Assembly: GCA_945865865.1 (NCBI GenBank)
Contig: CAMBEX010000004.1
Location: 1-33,180 of the forward strand
Direction of reading: 5' to 3'
Source of the DNA: Bdellovibrio sp. ZAP7
GTDB taxonomy: Bacteria; Bdellovibrionota; UBA1018
Length of the DNA: 33,180 bases
The position numbers and the translations under genes were made by a program. Numbering within the stretch: position 1 is the first letter of the stretch; every line of letters begins with the position of its first letter. The notes under the pieces are model-generated. The model searched no databases, had not been told where the DNA came from, and was given only the letters and a program-made list of their open reading frames with translations. Shown in pieces: positions 9,670 to 17,666 of the stretch.

Positions 9670-10719
9670 TTGCAATGCGTGTCGGTCATGGCGAATTGGT
9701 TTTCCGTCTGGTTCTCACTGATTATCGGAGTCCGTCTTGTTTTCACGGGTAGCCGACCCGTCGAATTTCTCTCCAGTTTTCTCTGGGCAATTCAACGGGA
9801 ACGAATCGGACTCCAAAAGGTTGTAAACGTTTTGCACGGACTCCAAGAAACACTCGAGGCCGGGATGGTGCCTGATGAAAATCACTGGCTGTCCCTGAGG
9901 GAACTCCCCGAACCTTGGCAGACGCTGCTTTGTGATGGCCTGGAGGAACTTCGCGCATCCGGAGCTAGCCTTCTGCCAACCATCCGGAGAATTCGGGCGC
10001 TTGCAAAAGAGCAATCTACAGCGCTTTTAGAAGCTCAAGCTCGCTCCTCGCAAGCATGGGTTCAGGCGCTGGCATGTGGGCTGCTCGTGCCGGTTTTTGG
10101 CGCGTTTCTTTATGCATTCCTGCCGGGAATGAAAGACCACGCGGCGGGGTGGCTGATGGCTTGCGTGGCAGGTTTGTTGATGGCTTGCGTGGCGATGCTC
10201 TGGCTTGTTTCGATGGCTGCGCGCGCGCGCTGGGGAGGACTTTTGCCCGAGCAACGGTCGTGGTTTTTGGCGGTCAATTGCACGGGAGAAAGACTCTTGG
10301 GATTGATTCGTGCTGGACACCCAGCGGATATCGCATGGCAGCGCTCATGCGAGCCACTCGCCCGTGATGAGCCCAAGTTGGCGTCACTCTGGGGGAGCTC
10401 GGTCTGGAGTGACTCGCAGAGCAGCGAAAGTCGCGGTTCTCGTGGCTCCGCAGCCCAGATTGTTTCAGTCGGTTCCGCGCTCAGGCGTGCGATTCAAGTG
10501 AGTTTGATGGAGGGGACGCCGTGCGTGGAGCGAATCGAAGGCGGTCTGGAAGCGTTGAAGCAGGACTTCAAAGTCTCGGTGGAGCGCGAACTCTCGCTCC
10601 TTGGCACCCGAGCACTCAAGCCATTGTTCTTTTGCGTGGCTCCCTCGGTTTTGGGACAGCTCGTTGTTGCACTTTATTTTTGTTGGGGCGGGGTCGTGGG
10701 GGGCTTTTATGAAGGCTGA
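9670..10719 (+). CDS. Membrane protein with two T2SSF-like (TadB/TadC/GspF-type) segments
   Basis: 349 aa; LEELRASGASLLPTIRRIRALAKEQSTALLEAQARSSQAW + TM region, then ALRRAIQVSLMEGTPCVERIEGGLEALKQDFKVSVERELSLLGTRALKPLFFCVAPSVLGQLVVALYF. Weak-similarity family call; alternative start ATG 9688. Confidence 0.5.
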   Translation: MQCVSVMANWFSVWFSLIIGVRLVFTGSRPVEFLSSFLWAIQRERIGLQKVVNVLHGLQETLEAGMVPDENHWLSLRELPEPWQTLLCDGLEELRASGASLLPTIRRIRALAKEQSTALLEAQARSSQAWVQALACGLLVPVFGAFLYAFLPGMKDHAAGWLMACVAGLLMACVAMLWLVSMAARARWGGLLPEQRSWFLAVNCTGERLLGLIRAGHPADIAWQRSCEPLARDEPKLASLWGSSVWSDSQSSESRGSRGSAAQIVSVGSALRRAIQVSLMEGTPCVERIEGGLEALKQDFKVSVERELSLLGTRALKPLFFCVAPSVLGQLVVALYFCWGGVVGGFYEG

Positions 10720-10879
10720 TCGAACTAGCCCGGGCTGCGCATGGTTTTTTTTGCTGCTCGCGTGGTGGCTGGCGGCTTCGCTGATTTTGGGAGGCCACCC
10801 CTGGAAGTTTCCGCGAGGTGGAAAAGGCCTGTTTCGCGAAGTTTTCTTACAAAAGGGAAGCCACGTAAGGACTTTTTGA
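10709..10879 (+). CDS. Small single-TM protein (56 aa), overlaps upstream gene end and convergent downstream gene
   Basis: Manual translation MKADRTSPGCAWFFLLLAWWLAASLILGGHPWKFPRGGKGLFREVFLQKGSHVRTF*; ATG lies 11 nt inside the end of the 9670..10719 ORF. Same frame as track ORF 10601..10879. Confidence 0.4.
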   Translation: MKADRTSPGCAWFFLLLAWWLAASLILGGHPWKFPRGGKGLFREVFLQKGSHVRTF

Positions 10880-11845
10880 ATGACCCACCACTTCGAAAGC
10901 GGCAGTGCCCGGCGCGCGAAAACGAGCTTCGAGTTTTCCAGAGCGGTACACGAGGATTTCAAGGTCCGAGAGCTTGGAGCTTGCGCAGTAAAATAAACTT
11001 CCGGAGGTGTCCTCTAGGGTGAGTCCCGCGAAATCCCGATGTTGAGCTTTGAGTAGGCCTCGAAACGAAAGTTCGCCTTGGTCCACCTGAAATTTCCACT
11101 CAGTCAGGCTGCTTTTTGACCGCGAATGAAGCGCGCTCCAGACTGTGTTGAAGTCATACTTTTTTCCGCCGTAAAGAAAAAAGAAAGAACGCACGCGAGG
11201 CAGCGGAATCCAGCGTCTGCCGGGTAGGTCCATGTTGCAGCCTTCAAAGACCAGATCGGCTGGTTTACCCGAGGAGTCCACAAAACTATTGCAGTGACTC
11301 CAGACAAAGCCGTTTCCACCCAGCGGCTGGCTTCTAAAACCCATCATTCCGGTGGCGCGCTCCCAATGAAACTCCTCGCCGTCGATGGTCGTAGTGCCGC
11401 TGATTTCGAGGTCTTCGGCAGGGGTTTCTGAGCGACTCTTAAAGAGTTTAAGGCGAGTAAGAACCTCTGGAATAAGATCAAATCGCGCGTCCTGGCGGGG
11501 CTGAAATTTCAGATCCCATTGAATGGTGCGGCCTTTAGACTGAATGGTTCCGTTCGATCCTTGTTGGCTGAGCACACAGGGACCCACTTGAATTCCTGGG
11601 CCGGTCTCTGGAGAAGTGCCGTGAAATGCCTTGAGGTCGTAAGTCTGTTTGAATCCGGCCTTTTGAATATCGCGATTGGCTGCTCGATTAAAAAACACGG
11701 CCCAAGTTTCGGCGACTTGTTTGAAACCGTTGTGGCTAGTGAGAACAGCGAACTTGAGCCAGAGCGCGCGTGAACCGTCGGTGTTGTTGAGTTTTACGAA
11801 CCAAATCTTATGCACAGGTTCGATCGTTCGCCGAGCGGGAGTCAT
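10847..11845 (-). CDS. Hypothetical protein, lipocalin-like (tocopherol cyclase/CrtC/Svf1-type) fold suspected
   Basis: 332 aa; HKIWFVKLNNTDGSRALWLKFAVLTSHNGFKQVAETWAVFFNR near the N-terminus and a beta-rich C-terminus. Family assignment is pattern recognition only. Confidence 0.6.
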   Translation of the reverse strand: MTPARRTIEPVHKIWFVKLNNTDGSRALWLKFAVLTSHNGFKQVAETWAVFFNRAANRDIQKAGFKQTYDLKAFHGTSPETGPGIQVGPCVLSQQGSNGTIQSKGRTIQWDLKFQPRQDARFDLIPEVLTRLKLFKSRSETPAEDLEISGTTTIDGEEFHWERATGMMGFRSQPLGGNGFVWSHCNSFVDSSGKPADLVFEGCNMDLPGRRWIPLPRVRSFFFLYGGKKYDFNTVWSALHSRSKSSLTEWKFQVDQGELSFRGLLKAQHRDFAGLTLEDTSGSLFYCASSKLSDLEILVYRSGKLEARFRAPGTAAFEVVGHSKSPYVASLL

Positions 11846-11947
11846 GAGCAGGGTCTAACCTAAAGGTGACAAGGTTTTCGAGTTAAAACGCATGGGCTGG
11901 CCGAAACTGCATTTGCCGTATTGAGGCCCTCACAATACCATCAAGGG

Positions 11948-13138
11948 ATGAGTTCTGGTTTGAGACAAAGCCTCCGGTCTTTTGCATTCTTCGGAGTTCT
12001 GACTTTGAGTGTTCTCAATATCGCGTGCCCGGGAGGCAGCGGAACCGCCAAGGTTCGTCCTGATGACTCGTCTGGGTTTTTACCGTCGGGCCCATCAACC
12101 ACTTCCTTGTCAGAGTCATCGCAAGAGGACGTTAGAAACGCGTTTTCCATGCGTGAGTCGGTTGACCAAGATCTGGAGTCACTTGGGGCGCGGAGTGAGG
12201 CGTGCGCCGAACCCGCCATCGTGGGACTGTCATCAGAATCGACCCATGCGCCTGTCGAAGGATTGAATGTTCTGGCTTTTGAAAAGCGTCTGGCAAGTTT
12301 GCCAGAGCAGGGAAGCGGGTATTGCGCTCGCGGTGTTCGACAAAGTCTCAACGCGCTTTTTGGTCAAGGGCCTGCGAACGGACCCAATGCGAAAGACTAC
12401 AGCGAAAAGTACTTGTCCCACTGGAGAACAAAAGACTCTTGCTTCAAGCAGCAGTCTGGCTCGCTTCAACCGCCCAAGGATTTTGATATCAAGGTAATGC
12501 CGCCTTCGCGAGGCAACAGCAACGCTTACGGCCATATCGAAATTTTTTACAAAGGCAGATGGTATTCGGATTTTCAGCAAAAAAGCAGCCTCTACGGCCG
12601 GCACTATTCGAATCCAAGGACCTATCGATTGAACTCCTGCTCGGATCAAAAGGCCCACTTGCACCCTCGGAGCCTCAGGGATCAGGTGATTTTCGCAGCG
12701 GTGAATTTCACCTCAAAAGCACTTTCCTATTTGATTGAAGACGCTCGCGCGTCGGAGGGTCCGGACTCGAAACCTCAGCCACCCCACGAACTCAGTCGCG
12801 TTTCAATCAAACAGGGCGCGGTCGACTGGCGTCTTATTGATCGCACTAGAAATCAAGGTACCGTCTTTATTCTCGAAAAAGTGGCCGAGGGAAAGACTCA
12901 GCAAGTGGATTCAGACACGAACTCGGCGTTTGTCCTGCTTGAAAAAAATCAGAGGAAACTAGGAGCTGTCGCGAAAAAATTGGCTGCTGCCTACGTGGCT
13001 GACTGGATCGCCCAAGAAGGCAAAAGTTCGGTTCAGGCGATCGTTGACGAGCAGTTTGAGATCACTCCTTTGCAGCGTGAGGCCTATCTGAAAAATGGGT
13101 TAAAACCGCATCAATCCAATCGAACGTTAAAAAAATAA
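11948..13138 (+). CDS. Exported NlpC/P60- or CHAP-like cysteine amidase/peptidase candidate
   Basis: Signal/lipoprotein-like N-terminus (FFGVLTLSVLNIACPGG); GYCARGVRQSLNALFG...NAKDYSEKYL...YGHIEIFYKGRWYSDFQQKS resembles the Cys (CAxxVRxAL) and His (GHIxxYxxxWxSDF) motifs of peptidoglycan amidases. The track start at 11921 may be too long. Confidence 0.6.
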   Translation: MSSGLRQSLRSFAFFGVLTLSVLNIACPGGSGTAKVRPDDSSGFLPSGPSTTSLSESSQEDVRNAFSMRESVDQDLESLGARSEACAEPAIVGLSSESTHAPVEGLNVLAFEKRLASLPEQGSGYCARGVRQSLNALFGQGPANGPNAKDYSEKYLSHWRTKDSCFKQQSGSLQPPKDFDIKVMPPSRGNSNAYGHIEIFYKGRWYSDFQQKSSLYGRHYSNPRTYRLNSCSDQKAHLHPRSLRDQVIFAAVNFTSKALSYLIEDARASEGPDSKPQPPHELSRVSIKQGAVDWRLIDRTRNQGTVFILEKVAEGKTQQVDSDTNSAFVLLEKNQRKLGAVAKKLAAAYVADWIAQEGKSSVQAIVDEQFEITPLQREAYLKNGLKPHQSNRTLKK

Positions 13139-13169
13139 CGTCAGAGCTGCCGCGTGGTCGGGGTCTCCT

Positions 13170-14150
13170 TCAGGTGGCGAGCGTTCCCGTTTTCGCGCCG
13201 TTGAGTTCGATTTTTCTCATGAGAAGCGTGTCGCCTTCCCGGCCTTCAAGTTTCCAGATTTCAGAAATGCGGCGAACTCCCTCGTGACGCTTCATCTGAA
13301 CCACCCATTGAAGCCCCAATGCCAAAAGTTCGCGGATCGCAAGCGAGGTCAACTGACCGTTTCCGGCGAGCAGACAAAGCAGTTCGATGCGCTTGAGCGC
13401 CTCGCGCGGAGAGTTGGCGTGAAGGGTTGCCATCGCTCCTTGATGTCCGGTGTTGAGCGACTGAAGGAGTTCGAGCACCTCAGGCCCGCGGCATTCGCCT
13501 AATATGAGGCGATCGGGGCGCATACGCAGCGTCTGTCGGAGAAGGGTTCGCAGGGTGACTTCGCCAGCACCATCTGAGTTCGCGGTACGACTGATGAGTG
13601 AGAGAAAGTGAGGATGGGCGGGAGCAAGCTCTGGGGTGTCTTCGAGAGCGATGATTCGCTCGCGAGGATCGACTTCACTGAGGAGATCGCTGGCTAGCGT
13701 GGTTTTTCCGGTTCCTGTCGCACCCGAGATCAAAAGAGATTCGTGGTTTCTGACGATCTTAACCAGTTGTGAGTAAAGTGCTTCGCTCTGATGCCATCGC
13801 CGTGAGCCCGATGTGGAGCTGCAGGTCGGCAGGCGCCGGAGGGAGACCAAAATCCCATTTCGCGCGACCGGTGGAAAGGCCACATGGAGTCGATGTCCGG
13901 AGGGAAGGGTTGCGTCCACAAAAGGATGTTTGGCGTCCCATGATTTACCGGCTCGTGAGAGTTGTTCTAGAGTCCAGTTTTTGAGTTCAGGCTCGGACGG
14001 AATGGAGGCGCCTGTGCCTTGGATCGTGTCCGACTGCATTCCTGTGCCGCGGTCCACAAAAATTCCTTGCGCACCGTTAATGCAAAGATCGGTGACATCA
14101 GAGTCGGCAAGAAGATCGTCAATTCGCCGAAACCAGCTCGATGTATTCAT
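13170..14150 (-). CDS. CpaF/TadA-family secretion ATPase (short form)
   Basis: 326 aa; LLISGATGTGKTTLASDLLSEVDPRERIIALEDTPEL, LLRQTLRMRPDRLILGECRGPEVLELLQSLNTGHQGAMATLHANSPREALKRIE. ATGA overlap with the secretin. Confidence 0.92.
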   Translation of the reverse strand: MNTSSWFRRIDDLLADSDVTDLCINGAQGIFVDRGTGMQSDTIQGTGASIPSEPELKNWTLEQLSRAGKSWDAKHPFVDATLPSGHRLHVAFPPVARNGILVSLRRLPTCSSTSGSRRWHQSEALYSQLVKIVRNHESLLISGATGTGKTTLASDLLSEVDPRERIIALEDTPELAPAHPHFLSLISRTANSDGAGEVTLRTLLRQTLRMRPDRLILGECRGPEVLELLQSLNTGHQGAMATLHANSPREALKRIELLCLLAGNGQLTSLAIRELLALGLQWVVQMKRHEGVRRISEIWKLEGREGDTLLMRKIELNGAKTGTLAT

Positions 14151-15634
14151 CTTTCACCTCGCATCGCTTCTGGAAAATCCTCTGGAAAAAATTTTCGCGG
14201 CAGTGCCGCAACGTTTTCGACAGCGGGATTGAGCAAGGCGGGAATCTGGGGCAATATTTTTTCCATCGGCGCAGGCGGAGGAGTTGCGCTGGGAATCAGG
14301 ACCGCGACCAGTTCGGATTGTTCATTGAGGTAATCTTTGGACCCAAAAAGCGAACCCAGGATCGGAATTTTTCGAAGCGCCGGAAGTCCTCTGGCCTGCT
14401 CACGCGTGTTTTGCTTGAGAAGGCCCGATAAAAAAAGAGGAGAGCCAAAGCGCGCGTCGACTTGGGTTTTGAGACGATTGGCTTGGATTCCAGGAATTTC
14501 AGATTGAGAGGTGGAGAGATCGAGTTCACTGACTTCCGTGAAAATTTCGAGGCGAATCTGATCTCCGGCGCTATGGGTGACTTTGAGTTTGAGTGTAAGC
14601 CCGTGCTGCTTCCACTGGACTTGAGTGCCAAACTTCGAAGTGGTCACGATCGGGATTTCACCTCCTGCGAAAAGCTCGGCTTCTCCCGGGGTGCGAACCA
14701 CCAGCTCGGGCTTTGACAGGACTTTTGCATTTCCATTGCCCTCGAGCGCTCGCAAGGCAAGGTCGAGTTGCAAAGCGTTTCGGATTCCAAAAAACGGCTG
14801 AGTGACGATTTGAAACGCGGCCTGCTGCTCAGCAGGCCAGTTCAGTCCCAGGGCACCAAAGCTGTTTCTTCGAAGCTCCAAAAGATAGACACGAAAGTGC
14901 ACGGTGGGAGAGGAGTCCGGGAGCGCAGATATTTCAAATTGAGCTGCCGCAAATTTCGCGCGTATTTGTTTTTCTACCTCGGCCTGCTCGGCAGGGCGGG
15001 GCAAGGACCCGCGAATCCAAAGCCTGAGTCCGTGCTGCTCCACCCGGAGGTGGGTGGAATAGCTGGAATTTGCCAGCCATTCTTGGATTCGTCTCAAGCC
15101 TGATTCAAGGAGTGCGGGGCTCGGCTCGCAATCATTTTGAATCTCTTTTGGAAATCCTCGTGAAAGTGCTTCGACTCGAGCCAGTTCGTGTGCGCTTTTG
15201 ATCTCACCCCGAAGGTTGACTCCGGACTCCCCGGATCGGTAGATCTCGACTTCTTGAAGGCCGCTGAGGCCCTCCACCAAGGATCGCTTGAGTGAACTCT
15301 CGGGGGCGGTTTTTTGAATCGAAAAGGGACGGTGCTCAGCCTCACCGTCTTCTTTCCAGATCCAAAGGTCGCTGAATCCGGGAGATTGGGCTTTGACGAG
15401 TAGATAGGAGTCCGCGCTATCAACTTCGCGTGGCAGAGTCTGGGCTTTAAGTGAGGTGCCACCGAGGGAGTAGCGTTTGAGTCCAGGCACATACAAAAGT
15501 CTTTGTTCCCCGACACTTAATTCGGTCCGCGGTACCGCATTCACGGGGGCGCGAGTGGTTTCTTGGGCCATTGCCATGCGTGAATTCAGAATCGCGAGAA
15601 CCAAGAACAAACCCGTCTGGATGAGGTGATTCAT
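14147..15634 (-). CDS. CpaC/RcpA-type secretin (type II/III secretin family)
   Basis: Signal peptide MNHLIQTGLFLVLAILNSRMAMAQ; secretin core VLSKPELVVRTPGEAELFAGGEIPIVTTSKFGTQVQWKQHGLTLKLKVT...SGLLKQNTREQARGLPALRKIPILGSLFGSKDYLNEQSELVAVLIP. Track start 15664; ATG 15634 preferred for the signal peptide. Confidence 0.92.
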   Translation of the reverse strand: MNHLIQTGLFLVLAILNSRMAMAQETTRAPVNAVPRTELSVGEQRLLYVPGLKRYSLGGTSLKAQTLPREVDSADSYLLVKAQSPGFSDLWIWKEDGEAEHRPFSIQKTAPESSLKRSLVEGLSGLQEVEIYRSGESGVNLRGEIKSAHELARVEALSRGFPKEIQNDCEPSPALLESGLRRIQEWLANSSYSTHLRVEQHGLRLWIRGSLPRPAEQAEVEKQIRAKFAAAQFEISALPDSSPTVHFRVYLLELRRNSFGALGLNWPAEQQAAFQIVTQPFFGIRNALQLDLALRALEGNGNAKVLSKPELVVRTPGEAELFAGGEIPIVTTSKFGTQVQWKQHGLTLKLKVTHSAGDQIRLEIFTEVSELDLSTSQSEIPGIQANRLKTQVDARFGSPLFLSGLLKQNTREQARGLPALRKIPILGSLFGSKDYLNEQSELVAVLIPSATPPPAPMEKILPQIPALLNPAVENVAALPRKFFPEDFPEAMRGER

Positions 15635-15818
15635 GAGGCAGTGCGTTCGCAAGATGGGTTCCACTGCCCCTGAGTTGGCATTTGCAAGCTCGGACCGGAG
15701 GGTTTTGCTGCGCCCATGAGAGTCGGTTGGCCCAGCTAAGTGAGTAAATTCCTTGCTTTGCCCTCATGCCCAAGCTATTCAAGGTCACTCAATTTTCGAT
15801 CATTTGGAGGTCGTTTTT

Positions 15819-15947
15819 ATGTCATCACGTACTGGGAAAACCCGTATGGCCCGCAAAATTCGCAAAGCCCGCAAAGGTAAAGACCGTAAGCGCGCCCAGC
15901 AAAACAAAGGCACTACCCCGAAGTTTCCGATTCATATCGAGAACTAA
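15819..15947 (+). CDS. 42-aa highly basic small protein upstream of metK
   Basis: MSSRTGKTRMARKIRKARKGKDRKRAQQNKGTTPKFPIHIEN*; SD GGAGG (15806-15810) 8 nt before ATG; stop 3 nt before the metK TTG. 15 of 42 residues are K/R. In the track only as a longer overlapping ORF (15753..15947). Confidence 0.7.
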   Translation: MSSRTGKTRMARKIRKARKGKDRKRAQQNKGTTPKFPIHIEN

Positions 15948-15950
15948 GCC

Positions 15951-17114
15951 TTGAACACTCTTTTTACGTCAGAGTCGGTTACCGAAGGACATCCAGACAA
16001 AATCGCCGATCAGATTTCTGATTCGGTTTTGGATGCGATTCTCACGCAGGATCCGCGTGCGCGCGTCGCCTGTGAGACTTTGGTGACTACCGGGCTTGTA
16101 GTTATCGCCGGCGAAGTTACGACTCAGGCACGTGTGGATTACGCGCAAGTCGCGCGCGAGACCATTAAGCAGATTGGTTACGACTCATCTGAAAAAGGGT
16201 TTGATTACAAAACTTGCGGAGTCATGGTGACGCTCGATCGGCAGTCACCCGATATCTCGCAAGGAGTCACCACGGGCCAAGGACTTCACAACGTGAAGGA
16301 GCAGGGCGCCGGTGACCAGGGAATCATGTTCGGCTACGCAGTTAATGAGTCCGAACAGTTCATGCCGCTCACCATCGACCTCTCGCACAAATTGGCTTAT
16401 CGGCTGTCAGAAGTGCGCAAAAACGGGACTCTTCCGTGGCTCCGTCCGGACGGTAAGACTCAAGTCACCGCCGAGTACGAAAACGGAAAGCCCAAGCGCA
16501 TCGACGCGGTCGTGGTGAGTTCTCAACATGACGAAAACGTTTCTCACAAACAGATTCAGGAAGCCCTGATCGAAGAGGTGGTCAAAAAGACCATTCCGGC
16601 GGCGCTCCTCGATTCCAAGACCAAATACTACATCAATCCAACGGGCCGATTTGTAATTGGCGGACCGATGGGTGATTGCGGACTCACCGGTCGTAAGATC
16701 ATCGTGGATACCTACGGTGGTCACGGCGCGCACGGCGGCGGGGCTTTCTCCGGAAAAGACCCATCAAAGGTCGATCGTTCGGCCTGTTACATGGCTCGTT
16801 ATGTAGCAAAAAACCTCGTGGCCGCCGGACTCGCAGATCGTTGCCTGGTGCAACTTGCTTACGCCATTGGGGTTGCCGAGCCGGTCAGCGTTCATGTGAA
16901 TGCCTACGGAACCGAAAAGGTCTCTCTCTCAAAGCTTGAAACCGCGGCGCGCGAAGTGTTTCACCTTCGTCCCGCTGGAATCATCGAGTCGCTGAACCTT
17001 CTGCGGCCGATCTACTCGAAGACGGCAGCTTATGGCCACTTCGGACGGAGCGAGCCTGAGTTCACTTGGGAGCGTACCGATCAGGTTTCCGCACTTCGCA
17101 GCCTGCGGGGTTGA
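15951..17114 (+). CDS. metK: S-adenosylmethionine synthetase
   Basis: 387 aa; [86 protein letters not shown] start. Confidence 0.98.
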   Translation: MNTLFTSESVTEGHPDKIADQISDSVLDAILTQDPRARVACETLVTTGLVVIAGEVTTQARVDYAQVARETIKQIGYDSSEKGFDYKTCGVMVTLDRQSPDISQGVTTGQGLHNVKEQGAGDQGIMFGYAVNESEQFMPLTIDLSHKLAYRLSEVRKNGTLPWLRPDGKTQVTAEYENGKPKRIDAVVVSSQHDENVSHKQIQEALIEEVVKKTIPAALLDSKTKYYINPTGRFVIGGPMGDCGLTGRKIIVDTYGGHGAHGGGAFSGKDPSKVDRSACYMARYVAKNLVAAGLADRCLVQLAYAIGVAEPVSVHVNAYGTEKVSLSKLETAAREVFHLRPAGIIESLNLLRPIYSKTAAYGHFGRSEPEFTWERTDQVSALRSLRG

Positions 17115-17147
17115 GCGAAACTCCAGTTCCCGTTAAGCTAGAGCCAG

Positions 17148-17375
17148 ATGAACTACGTCTATCTATTGGCGCGCTGTTTTCCCTTTTGGGCTGTGCCCAT
17201 GTCTATTGTCACGATGGAAGTCGGGAGACATTTCAGACGCCGCAAGAGCAGGCTTCAGTGGATTTACTGGGGCGTATCTCTTTTATTGATCATGAGTTCG
17301 GCTGCATGGATTTACGAGCGCGGTGATCTGCACTCGGATTCTTGGCTCCGGTGGGTACTGCTCGTGAGAAATTAG
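17148..17375 (+). CDS. Small membrane protein (75 aa)
   Basis: MNYVYLLARCFPFWAVPMSIVTMEVGRHFRRRKSRLQWIYWGVSLLLIMSSAAWIYERG...; two hydrophobic segments around a basic loop. Confidence 0.55.
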   Translation: MNYVYLLARCFPFWAVPMSIVTMEVGRHFRRRKSRLQWIYWGVSLLLIMSSAAWIYERGDLHSDSWLRWVLLVRN

Positions 17376-17515
17376 TCGCCCGTGGAAATTGGGGTCATCT
17401 GTCCAATTGTGGTGCCGAACTGAGTTCTGACCCAAAGCCGGACGCCTCAAATGGGCCGAGAGTAGCCGGAAATTCCACGGGAAATTGGCGCTCGAAAATC
17501 TTTTTGGAAAATTTT

Positions 17516-17544
17516 TTGACAGCGCGGCAAGTTTTGCTTAGCCT
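17516..17544 (+). promoter_or_regulatory. Putative sigma-70-type promoter (TTGACA-N17-TAGCCT)
   Basis: Exact TTGACA at 17516-17521, 17-nt spacer, weak -10 TAGCCT at 17539-17544; upstream of the EBP at 17667. Confidence 0.4.
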
Positions 17545-17666
17545 TTTTAAGTGTGGGGGTGTTGAAACTCTGGCGAAACGGCCGGACAGCGCCAGAAACG
17601 ACACAGAATTAGCGCAGAAGACAACACAAAATTAACTCAAGGACGGGTTAAGAAGGGGTGGCATTG

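Noticed and set aside
15665-15818. SAM riboswitch upstream of metK
   Set aside because: No recognisable SAM-I or SAM-II core motif by eye; would need an Infernal/Rfam scan to exclude fully.
17342-17635. 97-aa ORF in the gap before the EBP
   Set aside because: No SD, no family pattern, and it covers repeats and a promoter-like box; treated as noncoding.
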